A stretch of 64,000 nucleotides of DNA from Natrinema gari JCM 14663 (lineage in GTDB: Archaea > Halobacteriota > Halobacteria > Halobacteriales > Natrialbaceae), in contig NZ_AOIJ01000061.1 of assembly GCF_000337175.1 (NCBI RefSeq), positions 34,197 to 98,196 on the forward strand, in the 5' to 3' direction. Shown here piece by piece: positions 54,784 through 63,979 of the stretch. Numbering within the stretch: the stretch's first letter is position 1; every line of letters starts with the position of its first letter. Under the pieces are notes generated by a model. That model worked only from the letters and a program-made list of their open reading frames with translations. It did no database searches and was not told the origin of the DNA. A program made the translations under genes and the position numbers.

Positions 54784-55545
54784 TCAGCGGGATCGTGCGA
54801 GCAGGGCCACAGCGGCGGCGATCGCGACGAGTGTGGTCCCACCCGCGAAGCCGGGAACCGAGTCCGAACTCGAATCGGCGTCCGAATCACCGGCGTCGGT
54901 GCCGTCGCCTCCCGCGGTCGCTGATTGGGAGCCCGCCGTCCCGTCGTCGACGGTGAGCGTCCCCGCTTCAAGCGCCGGTTCGATGCGGGACCCGCCGTCG
55001 GCGTCGAGTTGCAGGTCGGTTATCTCGAGGGTCGTCGAGCCGGTATCCGGCCCAGTCACTGCGACCGTCGCGAGCGTGACGTCGGTCGCCCCGGGCGTCA
55101 CCGCGTCGGTGAGATCGGCGGCTTCGACGGTCACCGACTGCCCGTCGTCGCTCACGATCGGCTCGGACGTCTTCCCGTACGTGTCGGGGTAGCTGGCGTT
55201 CGAGATCGTCGCGCCGTCGGTCGATAGCTCGAGGGTGACCTCGAAGCCGGCGAGCCCGTTCGGGGCGTCGGTGAGCGCGAGGCGATGGGTCGCGGTCCCC
55301 CCAGGTTCGACGGTCGCGTCAGCGACGACGAGGCTACTGTCGGCCGCCGAGGTGGTCGTGGCCCCGGTTACGAGGGGCGATCCGCCACCCGCAGTTGCCA
55401 CCGCGATCGTCGGGCTGGCCGCCGCACCGATTGCGATGGCGATGACGACCGCGACGATCGCCCGCCGCCACGGTCGCCCCCACCGATTCACCTCGTTCGT
55501 CCGCGTTCGCGCCACGGGGTCCGGATCGGTGTCAGAGCGGTCCAT
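54784..55545 (-). CDS. Anchored surface protein with cohesin-like domain
   Basis: A 253-residue exported protein. A basic N-terminus (GRPWRR) precedes a signal helix (about 28-50). Residues 68-200 form a cohesin-type beta domain (SSLVVADATVEPGGTATHRL, GLAGFEVTLELSTDG, ATDVTLATVAVTG). The C-terminal Ser/Asp/Gly linker and SVPGFAGGTTLVAIAAAVALL with a final basic pair form the PGF-CTERM anchor. It begins 3 bases after the stop of the PhoX-like gene, in the same direction, so both are in one operon. The PhoX-like partner has a dockerin, so this protein may be its cell-surface receptor (inference). Confidence 0.78.
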   Translation of the reverse strand: MDRSDTDPDPVARTRTNEVNRWGRPWRRAIVAVVIAIAIGAAASPTIAVATAGGGSPLVTGATTTSAADSSLVVADATVEPGGTATHRLALTDAPNGLAGFEVTLELSTDGATISNASYPDTYGKTSEPIVSDDGQSVTVEAADLTDAVTPGATDVTLATVAVTGPDTGSTTLEITDLQLDADGGSRIEPALEAGTLTVDDGTAGSQSATAGGDGTDAGDSDADSSSDSVPGFAGGTTLVAIAAAVALLARSR

Positions 55546-55548
55546 CGG

Positions 55549-58167
55549 TTACTGCTCGTCGTACAGTTCGTCGATATCGTCGTAGTCGATGCGACCGTTG
55601 TCGTTGAAGTCGTAGGCGTCGGCGTTGAGCGTGACCGAGTCGTCCTCGATGTGTTCGAAGAGGAGGGTCACGTCGTCGTAGTCCAGCCGACCGTTCCCGT
55701 TGAGGTCCTCGAAGTTTCCGTCGCCGTCGGGGTCGGTCGGTGCCCCGCCGCCGGAGCCGCCGCCGATCGGCGGCGGGCCAGTGACGACCACGCCGGGCCG
55801 CGGGTGGGCTTCGATCGCGGTTCCCCCGTCGTCGTCCAAGGCTTGCACGTCGGTCACGATGTCGGTCGTCCCGCTACCCACGCCCTCGATCTCGACGGTC
55901 GCCAGCGTGACATCCATCGCGCCGGGTTCGATCTCGTCTTCGATATCGGCGAACTGGAACGCGACCGTCGATCCGTCGTCGCTGATCGTCGGGTCCGCGG
56001 TGAGTTCGAGCGCGTCGTGATAGCTCGCGCCCGTGATCTCGGCGACGTCGGTGTGCTCAAGGGTGACGGAGATGTGCCCGCCGGCGAGGCCGTCCGGAAC
56101 CGACGAGAGCGTCAGCTCGGCTTCGCCGGTCGCCTCCTGGCTGACCGCGACGGAGTCCACGTGCAGCGACGTCGGCGGTTCGTAGACCCACAGCGCGTCG
56201 TTGGTGTACGACCGGCCGAAGTTGCCCTTGTCCTCACAGAGGAGGACCCGGCCGTCCTTGAGGACCAGCACGTTGTCCACGTTGATCGGTGCGGCGTCGA
56301 CGATCGATTCGCGGTCGGTCGCGTCAGGGCCGACGACCACCGGCTCGAGCGTCGAGATGTCGTACTCTCCCTCGAGTTCGGCGCGGTAGACGACGCCGCC
56401 GTCGACCCGCTCCATTCGCACAGCGCCCTCGTCGTCGGCCATCCCGTCGTTGAGTTCCGAAATACCGATGTAGAGGAAATCGCCCGGCTCGGCGTCGTCG
56501 AGCGAGTCGGTCCCCTCCGCCTTGCGGAACTCGATGCTGGCACCGATCTCCTTTGCCGCGGCGCGCGTCTCGAGGAACGGGACCCGGCGCAGGTCCTCGT
56601 CGACGCCGTCGGGACCGTGTTGCTCGTACTGCTCGGCCCACGCGAGGATCTCCTCGTCGGTGATGTAGTCCTGATTGCCGTTGATCGCGACTTCCTCGTC
56701 GGCCTCCGCCAGTGCGGTCTCGAGGTCCGCCTGCCAGTCAGTTTCGGCGTGGGTCTCGAGGTACTCGACCTGCGTCACGTCGTCGTACTCGGCGATCCAG
56801 GACGCGACCTCGGCGTTGCTCGCGCTGCCGAGTGCCAGCCACTCGATCTCGAGATCGACCTCGGCCGGCGGGTTGTTCTTCGCGGCCTCGTCGTTCGTGA
56901 CGCGGGCGACGTACAGGGTCCCGCGGACGTCCATCCGGTCGTCGTAGCTCGGGATCGGCTCCTCGGCGACGAACTTGTAGAACCCCTTGTTCGAGCCGTC
57001 CGAGGTGAGGTAGACGGTCCGCTCGTCGGGCATGAACTCGGGACACTCGAAGGCGGCCCGGCCCATGACGTAGTGTTTGACCGGGATCGGCTCCGCACTG
57101 GTCGGCTCGGTGATCTCGACGATATGGCCGTACCGGTAGCGGTTGGGATACCCATCGCCGAGCGGCTCCGTCGTGTTGGTGGTGCCGTCCTGATCGACCG
57201 GCTCCGCGCCGAGGTAGTAGGCCTGCATCTCGACGCCGCCCAGGGCCCACGTCCCCTGGGGATACCAGCTCTCCTCGAACAGGTCGCCGAGTGCACCCTC
57301 GATCGCGGTCGGATTCGGCCGGTTCCAGAACGCCGCCCCGCCGCGGAGCCCGACGCCGCTTTCCGCGTCGACCATGTCGCTTACCGTCGCCGATCCCGAC
57401 ACGCGCGGGTGGCTGTAGTCCTCCTCCGAGGACATCGGCGTCTCCCAGGGACTCAGATCGCCGTAACAGTTGATCCGCGTGCCGCCGAGTTCGCGAAACG
57501 TCGATTGATTCTCGAGGTTCATCGCGGCCTCGTGGTCGGCGGTCCAGCCGTCCGCACCGCGGCTGAGGGGCGTGCGCGTGATGCTTCCGGGGCTCGTCTC
57601 GTTGTTCGTGAACAGATACCCCTCGCGTCCCTCGTCGTCGGTCGGGACGAAGAAATTCATGTCCGGGTTGGTGCCGACATCGCCGTATCGGCTCCCGGCG
57701 AACTCGGCGATGTCGGTCCCGTCGGGCGTCTCGGGGTGGCCCCACTTCGCGTCGCCACCGTCGATCGGATCGCCCTCCTGGACGAGAATATCGTACTCGC
57801 CGCCGGCGACCTGGACGCGTCCCTGTGCCGCCTTCGACCGCGGGGCCTCGAGTTCGTCGAACTCGTCGTTTTGGCCGTTGAAGTCGAACCGATGGCCGGC
57901 GAGAACGCCGACCGCGGCCGTGTCGTAGGGTGCCGGATTGTCCCGACTCGGATGCTGGAGGCTGAACAGCACTTCGCCGTTCTCGAACACGAACGGCCCG
58001 GTGACCTCGGCCCCGCGAGCCGTGGTCGCGAGCCGTTTGAGGTCCCCACGTACTGTCGGTGCCCCCGGCGTGTCGGTGTCCGCCGCACTCGCCGTCCCGA
58101 GCGCTCCCATCCCGATCGCGGCCGCCGCCGACGATGCCATCAGCTTCCGCCTGGTGAATTCGACCAT
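55549..58167 (-). CDS. PhoX/DUF839-type secreted protein with cohesin-like and dockerin modules
   Basis: An 872-residue protein. A Tat signal (TRRKLMASSAAAAIGMGAL) leads to a long PhoX/DUF839 beta-propeller region (about 60-660; HPSRDNPAPYDTAAVGVLAG, SSEEDYSHPRVSG, FECPEFMPDERTVYLTSDG, VLLCEDKGNFGRSYTND), the fold of calcium-dependent alkaline phosphatases. Next is a cohesin-like domain (about 665-790), a Gly-rich linker (PPIGGGSGGGAPTDPD) and a dockerin with two calcium loops, DLNGNGRLDYDDVTLLFEH and DFNDNGRIDYDDIDELYD, at the extreme end. A CATATAAC box about 20-27 bases before the ATG is the promoter. Phosphatase activity is likely but unproven; catalytic residues were not individually assigned. 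Confidence 0.85.
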   Translation of the reverse strand: MVEFTRRKLMASSAAAAIGMGALGTASAADTDTPGAPTVRGDLKRLATTARGAEVTGPFVFENGEVLFSLQHPSRDNPAPYDTAAVGVLAGHRFDFNGQNDEFDELEAPRSKAAQGRVQVAGGEYDILVQEGDPIDGGDAKWGHPETPDGTDIAEFAGSRYGDVGTNPDMNFFVPTDDEGREGYLFTNNETSPGSITRTPLSRGADGWTADHEAAMNLENQSTFRELGGTRINCYGDLSPWETPMSSEEDYSHPRVSGSATVSDMVDAESGVGLRGGAAFWNRPNPTAIEGALGDLFEESWYPQGTWALGGVEMQAYYLGAEPVDQDGTTNTTEPLGDGYPNRYRYGHIVEITEPTSAEPIPVKHYVMGRAAFECPEFMPDERTVYLTSDGSNKGFYKFVAEEPIPSYDDRMDVRGTLYVARVTNDEAAKNNPPAEVDLEIEWLALGSASNAEVASWIAEYDDVTQVEYLETHAETDWQADLETALAEADEEVAINGNQDYITDEEILAWAEQYEQHGPDGVDEDLRRVPFLETRAAAKEIGASIEFRKAEGTDSLDDAEPGDFLYIGISELNDGMADDEGAVRMERVDGGVVYRAELEGEYDISTLEPVVVGPDATDRESIVDAAPINVDNVLVLKDGRVLLCEDKGNFGRSYTNDALWVYEPPTSLHVDSVAVSQEATGEAELTLSSVPDGLAGGHISVTLEHTDVAEITGASYHDALELTADPTISDDGSTVAFQFADIEDEIEPGAMDVTLATVEIEGVGSGTTDIVTDVQALDDDGGTAIEAHPRPGVVVTGPPPIGGGSGGGAPTDPDGDGNFEDLNGNGRLDYDDVTLLFEHIEDDSVTLNADAYDFNDNGRIDYDDIDELYDEQ

Positions 58168-58422
58168 TGCGGACGGTTCAACCCACCGTTATATGGTTAG
58201 ATTTTATAATATACGTACTGAGTAGAAAGAGTCAGCTAGAGGGGTACCGAAGGCTCATAGGAAACCGAACGATATGTGCGATATATACACAGCTGTTGTT
58301 CTCCCGAACGGCTCGCGACGACGGCGACACGACATCCCCGAGCCTGAGTCGAAACGCGTCTCCTGCCGATCGGTCGTCGAGAAAAGCAAGGGCGGTTCAA
58401 GAGCGAGCCGACGCGTCGCGGC

Positions 58423-58845
58423 CTACTCGAGGTTGCGTTCTGCGGCTCGGGTCCGGACCTCCGCGGCGCGGTCGCGAACCCACGTACAGTATCGCTCGAT
58501 GTCTTCCGGCGTCGTCCCGTAGAACGAAGCGACCCAGTTGACGTCCGCCCACGGGCAGGTCACGAGGTAGGCGGCGAGGGTGTCTTTGCCGGCCTGAACG
58601 ACCTCCGGTGGGACGCCGCGGCTGCCCGTGTTCTCCTCGACGAAGCCGTTGACGTCGAAGTAGACGTCCGCGTAGAGGCGAGCGTCCTCGAGTTCGTCGA
58701 ACGCGATTTCGGTGTGGTTCGGTGCCTCGAATCGGTAGCGGGACTCGTTGCCGTCGCCCGCGCCGCTCTCGACGATCCGGACGCCGAGGACGTACCCGTC
58801 GACGACCGAGCCATCCGTATCGGGGGTGGGAGTGGATTGGGACAT
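58423..58845 (-). CDS. Haloarchaeal conserved hypothetical protein
   Basis: A 140-residue protein: VDGYVLGVRIVESGAGDGNE, SRYRFEAPNHTEIAFDELED, ARLYADVYFDVNGFVEENTG, then VVQAGKDTLAAYLVTCPWAD and a C-terminal helix VRDRAAEVRTRAAERNLE. The pattern suggests a small alpha/beta protein; I think it is a known haloarchaeal DUF but cannot name it with certainty. ATG 58845 (MSQSTPTPD) is preferred; the upstream extension is not coding-like. Confidence 0.7.
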   Translation of the reverse strand: MSQSTPTPDTDGSVVDGYVLGVRIVESGAGDGNESRYRFEAPNHTEIAFDELEDARLYADVYFDVNGFVEENTGSRGVPPEVVQAGKDTLAAYLVTCPWADVNWVASFYGTTPEDIERYCTWVRDRAAEVRTRAAERNLE

Positions 58846-58974
58846 GACGAAGTGTCGCGTAAATCCACTCGTATCGGTCTCTTGAACGTTCGTATGTGGT
58901 GTATATAGCGCTCTGGAACCGACCGGACCGGTACCGAGGCACACCGGCTCACCCGGCCTCGATCGCTCCCGGCC

Positions 58975-60495
58975 CTACTCGAGCAGCGATTCCCCGGTCA
59001 TTTCGGGGGGCTGTTCGAGGTCGATCACCTCGAGGATCGTCGGCGCGATGTCCGCGAGGGTTCCGCCCTCGCGGACCGTCCGGTCGCCGCTGGTTCCGGT
59101 CGGGTCCGAATAGACCAGCGGGACCTCGTTGTACGTGTGCGCCGTGTGGGGGTGCTCCTCGGTCCCCATGTCGTCGGCGTTGCCGTGATCAGCCGTAATG
59201 AGGACGTGCGCGCCGGCGGCCTCGAGCGCGTCGACGAGCCGACCGAGTTGGGCGTCGACGGCTTCGACAGCTTCGATCGCGGCCTCGTAGTCACCGGTGT
59301 GGCCGACCATGTCCGGATTGGCGTAGTTGAGCACGAGCACGTCGGGGTCGTCCGACTCGATCGTCTCGATTGCCGTGTCGGTCACCTCGGGCGCGCTCAT
59401 CTCGGGTTGCAGGTCGTAGGTCGGCACGTCCGGGCTCTCGACGATCTTTCGGATCTCGCCGTCGAACTCGACCTCGCGGCCGCCGTTCAAGAAGTAGGTG
59501 ACGTGGGCGTACTTTTCGGACTCGGCGATCCGGAGCTGCGTTCGACCGGCGTCGGCGAGTACCTCCCCGAGCACCTGTTCGGGCTGGTTCGGCGGGTAGG
59601 CGACGGGGAGGTCGAACGTCTTGTTGTACTGCGTCATCATCACGACCTCGGCGTCGGGCGGGCTGGTCGCGAACTCGTCGGCCCAGTCTTCGGGTCGAAT
59701 ATCCGCGAGCAGCCGGGTTAGCTGGCGGGCCCGATCGGAGCGGAAGTTGAACCAAACGACCGCATCGCCGTCCTCGAGTGCGGATCCATCCCGGACCAGG
59801 GTCGGTTCGACGAACTCGTCGGTAGTGTCGCGGTCGTATGATTGTTCGACCGCCTCGACCGCGGTGTCGGCGGTCCACTCGGCCTCGCGGTTCACGATGG
59901 CGTCGTAGGCCCGCTTCGTCCGCTCCCAGTTCTGGTCGCGGTCCATGGCGTAGTACCGGCCCGAGACCGTCGCCACGTCGCCGGTGCCGTGGTCCGCGAC
60001 GACGTCCGCGAGCGTCGAGAGATACTCCCGGCCGCCGGTCGGGGACGTATCGCGACCGTCAGTGATCGCATGGGTGACGGCCTCGACGTCGCGATCGGCC
60101 GCCAGTTCGATCAGCGCGTGCAGATGTTCCTGATCCGAGTGGACCCCGCCGTCGCTGACGAGGCCGACGAAGTGGACGCGCCCGTCGTTCTCGTTGGCCC
60201 GATCGAAGGCGGCGTTGATCGCGTCGTTGTCCCGGAACGAGCCGTCCGCGATCGAATCCGAGATGCGCGTATACTCCTGGTAGACCACCCGCCCGGCACC
60301 GATGTTGAGGTGGCCGACCTCGCTGTTGCCCATCTGGCCGTCCGGCAGGCCGACGCGCCGGCCCGCGACCTCGAGTCGACCGTCCGCGCCCGCGTCGGCG
60401 AGTCGGTCGAAGACCGGCGTGTCGGCTGCCTGAACCGCATCTCTGCCGCCGTCACCGAGTCCCCAGCCGTCGAGGACGATCAGCGCAGCTTCCAT
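58975..60495 (-). CDS. gpmI: Cofactor-independent phosphoglycerate mutase
   Basis: A 506-residue alkaline-phosphatase-superfamily enzyme interconverting 3- and 2-phosphoglycerate. Asp9 (VLDGWGLGD) and Ser58 in QMGNSEVGHLNIGAGR are metal and nucleophile residues; VSDGGVHSDQEHL, NFRSDRARQLTR, NYANPDMVGHTG and ITADHGNADDM are further signature segments. Normal length for the bacterial-type GpmI, which is common in haloarchaea. Confidence 0.94.
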   Translation of the reverse strand: MEAALIVLDGWGLGDGGRDAVQAADTPVFDRLADAGADGRLEVAGRRVGLPDGQMGNSEVGHLNIGAGRVVYQEYTRISDSIADGSFRDNDAINAAFDRANENDGRVHFVGLVSDGGVHSDQEHLHALIELAADRDVEAVTHAITDGRDTSPTGGREYLSTLADVVADHGTGDVATVSGRYYAMDRDQNWERTKRAYDAIVNREAEWTADTAVEAVEQSYDRDTTDEFVEPTLVRDGSALEDGDAVVWFNFRSDRARQLTRLLADIRPEDWADEFATSPPDAEVVMMTQYNKTFDLPVAYPPNQPEQVLGEVLADAGRTQLRIAESEKYAHVTYFLNGGREVEFDGEIRKIVESPDVPTYDLQPEMSAPEVTDTAIETIESDDPDVLVLNYANPDMVGHTGDYEAAIEAVEAVDAQLGRLVDALEAAGAHVLITADHGNADDMGTEEHPHTAHTYNEVPLVYSDPTGTSGDRTVREGGTLADIAPTILEVIDLEQPPEMTGESLLE

Positions 60496-60612
60496 ACGTA
60501 CTCGGTTTCCAGCGCGGCCTAACTAGCTGTCGTTGTTCGTAGACCGGACCCCCACTTTCGGGCCACATCACTCGGCTCGAGGACGGAGACCAGGCGGGGC
60601 TCCCGACTGTCG

Positions 60613-62166
60613 TCACTCGCGTTGGATGAACTCGCCCGAGCAGTCGTACTCGTGCAGTTCGTACACGGCAATTCTGGCCTCCTCGTACGGGGCCGCCCGG
60701 TCGGTCAGACCGTGGATCGTGACCTGCTCGACGCCGGTCTCGTGAGTCCTATTCCAGCGGTTACACAGGTAGTTGCCGAAGTACGAGAGGTGGTTCTCGT
60801 TGTCGGCGTACCGCGTGTTCAACGCGTACTTTCGCCACCGCATGGTCTCGTATGAGTCCTCGACCGACGGCGGTCTGTCCCAACTGACCGCCGACCCGTG
60901 GAAGACATCGGCTCTCGTTCCATTCTCGAGTTTGCCTGGCACCACGAGCCAGCGTGCGTCGGACGTCGGGTCCGGCGCGAACATCCGCCAGCCCTGGTCG
61001 GCATCAGCCGTATCGAGGACGTTTTCGCCGGGGTCGGGAACCTCGGTGTAATCGACCGCACTGGCGTTCGAGAGCACGACCAGGACGAGCAAGAGCCACG
61101 GGACGGCGGTCGAGAACAGGACGCGGCTGCGTGCCCTCACGGTAGGCAGGACGGGACGGGCTACGTGGGTCGCCGAGAGGTCCCGGATCGAACGCCGTGG
61201 CACGCCCCGTTGCAGTCGGTCCAGCCCCCGGCGGAGCGGGGTCGCGATCCCGATTCGGGTCGCTAGCGCCGTCACTCGGTCCCAGACGACCGGAGGGTAG
61301 AACAACACCAGTCCGGCGACGGTGATAAGCGGAAAGAGCCCGATCTTGAGCGTGACGAACATGCCGAGGTGCATGCCGACGAACAGGGTCGTGATGATCG
61401 CCCGTCGGTAGTCGGTCAGAACGATGAGAAGGGGCGAGAGCAGGATGAGCGTCATCCAGACGTACGAAAAGGTACGCAACAGGAAAAACTGCTCCGCCAG
61501 CACGTTACCGAGCAAGTACGTGAGGTGATCGGCCTGAAAGATTTCGACGACTGCGTCGCCGCTCATCCACACGTCGCTTCTGGTCTTGTGGATGGCGTTG
61601 GTCACGTACATGAGCAACACCTGCAAGAGGACGGCCATCGTTCCGACCGACGCCACCGTCGTACGGTCTCGGTCAGTTCGGCGGGCATCGATCGCCCAGC
61701 GTTCTCCGAGAGGGAGGAAGATCGCCCAGAGGAACAGCATTCGAAAGAGGGCGTCGCCCCCGTTGAGGACCATCGGATTCCGGGCATGCAACGAGAGCAA
61801 CAGCAGCCACGAGACCACCGTCGCTAGCCGAGTTCGATAGCCGACGACCATCGCGACGGCGAAACAGCCGGCGACGAAAAAGAGGAGCGCCTGTACCCAC
61901 GCCTCGCCGGAGAGTGCGTGGAGGGAGTAGACCGACGAATAGTCCGAGAACAGCGCCTCGAGCGGGAGGACCCCGTCGTCAGTGTAGAACGCCGTGAGGT
62001 TTCGTGACCGGAGCAGGAGATCGACGATCACCAGCGTTCCGAGCGCGATACGGAACGCGGCGAGCGCTCGCAGGTCGATTTCGAATCGGCGGATGAACGA
62101 CTCCGAGGCGGTATCGAGTGCGGTCAGTAATCGATTCCGTCCGTTCGTGGGGAGGGCTCGAGTCAT
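60613..62166 (-). CDS. HTTM-domain membrane protein
   Basis: A 517-residue polytopic protein of the HTTM (horizontally transferred transmembrane) family, related to the membrane domain of vitamin-K-dependent gamma-carboxylase. The start EIDLRALAAFRIALGTLVIVDLLLR, FYTDDGVLPLEALFS and AILFLPLGERWAID are typical, with about nine helices. After residue 370 it has an extracytoplasmic part (PDPGENVLDTADADQGWRMF) and ends with a soluble tail. Function unknown. The ATG at 62166 precedes the family start; an in-frame extension begins 14 codons earlier. Confidence 0.85.
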   Translation of the reverse strand: MTRALPTNGRNRLLTALDTASESFIRRFEIDLRALAAFRIALGTLVIVDLLLRSRNLTAFYTDDGVLPLEALFSDYSSVYSLHALSGEAWVQALLFFVAGCFAVAMVVGYRTRLATVVSWLLLLSLHARNPMVLNGGDALFRMLFLWAIFLPLGERWAIDARRTDRDRTTVASVGTMAVLLQVLLMYVTNAIHKTRSDVWMSGDAVVEIFQADHLTYLLGNVLAEQFFLLRTFSYVWMTLILLSPLLIVLTDYRRAIITTLFVGMHLGMFVTLKIGLFPLITVAGLVLFYPPVVWDRVTALATRIGIATPLRRGLDRLQRGVPRRSIRDLSATHVARPVLPTVRARSRVLFSTAVPWLLLVLVVLSNASAVDYTEVPDPGENVLDTADADQGWRMFAPDPTSDARWLVVPGKLENGTRADVFHGSAVSWDRPPSVEDSYETMRWRKYALNTRYADNENHLSYFGNYLCNRWNRTHETGVEQVTIHGLTDRAAPYEEARIAVYELHEYDCSGEFIQRE

Positions 62167-62378
62167 CGTACACTCTATATTGATGCGCTTCTCCCGGTTT
62201 CGTATCAAACGCCATAAGCTTGTTGTAAGCTGAAGTGTTTATTTTACCGACTCCCTCAGGTCCGGACCGAAACCGGAAAACGACCGATCGGCGACCGGTG
62301 CGGTCGTAGCAGTGTGTACGGACGAAAATCACTCCAAAACCCGTGGCTTACCCCGTCTCCCACCGGTCCCTCGATAGC

Positions 62379-62657
62379 TCAGTGCGACGGCTGGGTTGCG
62401 TCCTCGTCGTATTCGAAGGTCGCCCCGCAGTCGCCACAGACCGTTTCTTTCCCGGGTTTGACTCGCTGTGCAAACACCGCACCGCAGTCATCACAGATCA
62501 TAAAGAGCCGATGTTCCGGCGCGGTGCCGGCCTCGAACTCGGCGTGGATCCAGGCGTCGGTACAGCCCTCCTCGTAGAGGGTCACTCCGGAACTGGTCCG
62601 TCGCCAATTGATCGCACGGTCGTCGCGGGCGGATACGGCCGATTCTCGCTCGGACAT
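62379..62657 (-). CDS. Zinc-ribbon protein (92 aa)
   Basis: A 92-residue protein. The C-terminal half has Cys-x2-Cys twice (MICDDCGAVFAQ, TVCGDCGATFEYDED), a zinc ribbon. The N-terminal half, INWRRTSSGVTLYEEGCTDA, WIHAEFEAGTAPEH, is conserved-looking. I take it for a haloarchaeal DUF7567/7573-like protein but am not sure of the number. ATG 62657 fits the GTATAGTC-like box about 30 bases upstream. It lies upstream of nurA on the other strand. Confidence 0.72.
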   Translation of the reverse strand: MSERESAVSARDDRAINWRRTSSGVTLYEEGCTDAWIHAEFEAGTAPEHRLFMICDDCGAVFAQRVKPGKETVCGDCGATFEYDEDATQPSH

Positions 62658-62782
62658 CGAGATAGTCCGATTCTCGGCCCGACTATACATACGCTTTCTG
62701 ATAGTAATTTACCCGCCCTCGAGTTAATCGCGTCGTTCCGGCGACCACTGGCTTTTTGCGGGTCGGGTCGGTGGCCCCAGGT

Positions 62783-63979
62783 ATGACCCTCGATCCGGTC
62801 CACTTCGACGGGATTGCGCGGCTCGCGAGACGGATCGACCACGGGACCGACGAGCGGGACCGGCGCGCGTTCGCCGAAACCGTCTGGGAGACGTTTCTCG
62901 ATCCCTTGCTCTACGACGGGCGACCGGTCCTCGAGCCGCTCGACGAGCAGGCACGACGGCTCGTCGACTGCGAGGGAGTCGCCCTGCGCGACCGCGAGTT
63001 CTTGAGCGAACACGGCCTGGACGCGGGGACGATCAATCCGACGACGTTCAAAAACGGGCTGGTCGTCGACATCGCACAGGCGGCCATGAGCGCGACCCCG
63101 ACCGATCTGGACCTCCACCGGTCGCGGACGACCGTGATGACGGTCCACTCGAACGACGAGACGATGACCGTCGACGAGTCGTGGGGGCAGTTCGACGCGG
63201 GCTACAGCAAGAGCCGGGCGGTCAAGGTGCCGCCGCTGCCGCGGTTCGCCGAGGGCGTCGTCCACGCGCTGGCACTCTATCTCGCCGAGAGCAAACACGC
63301 CCGCGACCACGCCGACGCGGTCTCGGACCTGCTCGTCCTCGACGGCCCGCTCTATCCGCGAGGACTGCTGCGCTGGGCCGACCAACATCCCGACCTCGCC
63401 GATTTCCTGCTCGAGGACCCCCGGCCGACGACGGTGCTGGAGAACTACGTCCGGTTGGTCGAGGACTTCGTCGACCGCGACGTTCCGCTCGTCGGCTTCG
63501 TCAAAAACCCCGCGACGCGCGTACTCACGCGGACGTTGAAGTCGAAACGGGACGTGGACATCAGCGTGCCCTGGAGCGACGACTCGGCGCTGTTCACCCG
63601 CCTGCTCGAGCGTGGCGAGTACGTCGACGATGTCGACGGCGAACGCTGGGAGCGGGACACGTCGTCGCTCTCCTATACGAACTGGTTCCGCTCGCGGGGC
63701 GGCGTCGATCGACCGCTGTCGGCCGAGGGCGACGCACTCGGCGTCGAGCGTCGCCTCGAGCGCGAGGCCTACGAGGTCACCTTCTTCGTTATCTACGACC
63801 CCCGTGACGACCTGCTGTACCGGATCGAGGCCCCGTACGCGTTCACCAGGGACCCCGACCGCCGCGAGCGACTCACGATGCAACTGTTACAGGACGTCGC
63901 TATCGCCCACGGTCCGCCGACCATCGTCGCGAAAGCCGACGAACTCGCCCGGATCAGTAACTCCGAGAAGGCGTCGCTC
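62783..63979 (+). CDS. NurA-domain nuclease, 3' end missing (contig end)
   Basis: About 399 codons of a NurA-type protein; the reading frame runs into the contig end. MTLDPVHFDGIARLARRIDH starts it. The DNA double-strand-break repair nuclease NurA core appears as KVPPLPRFAEGVVHALALYL, LLVLDGPLYPRGLLRW (Asp in the metal site), VGFVKNPATRVL and SYTNWFRSRGG. NurA works with HerA and Mre11-Rad50 in end resection; those genes are not in the window. After about base 63979 the sequence is adapter, so the C-terminus is unknown and the last residues should not be trusted. Confidence 0.82.

Noticed and set aside
55285..58200. A 971-codon open frame on the plus strand opposite the PhoX-like gene.
   Set aside because: It is the antisense shadow of a GC-rich gene; translation shows Arg/Val/Asp bias without motifs, while the minus strand has a Tat signal, a propeller and a dockerin.
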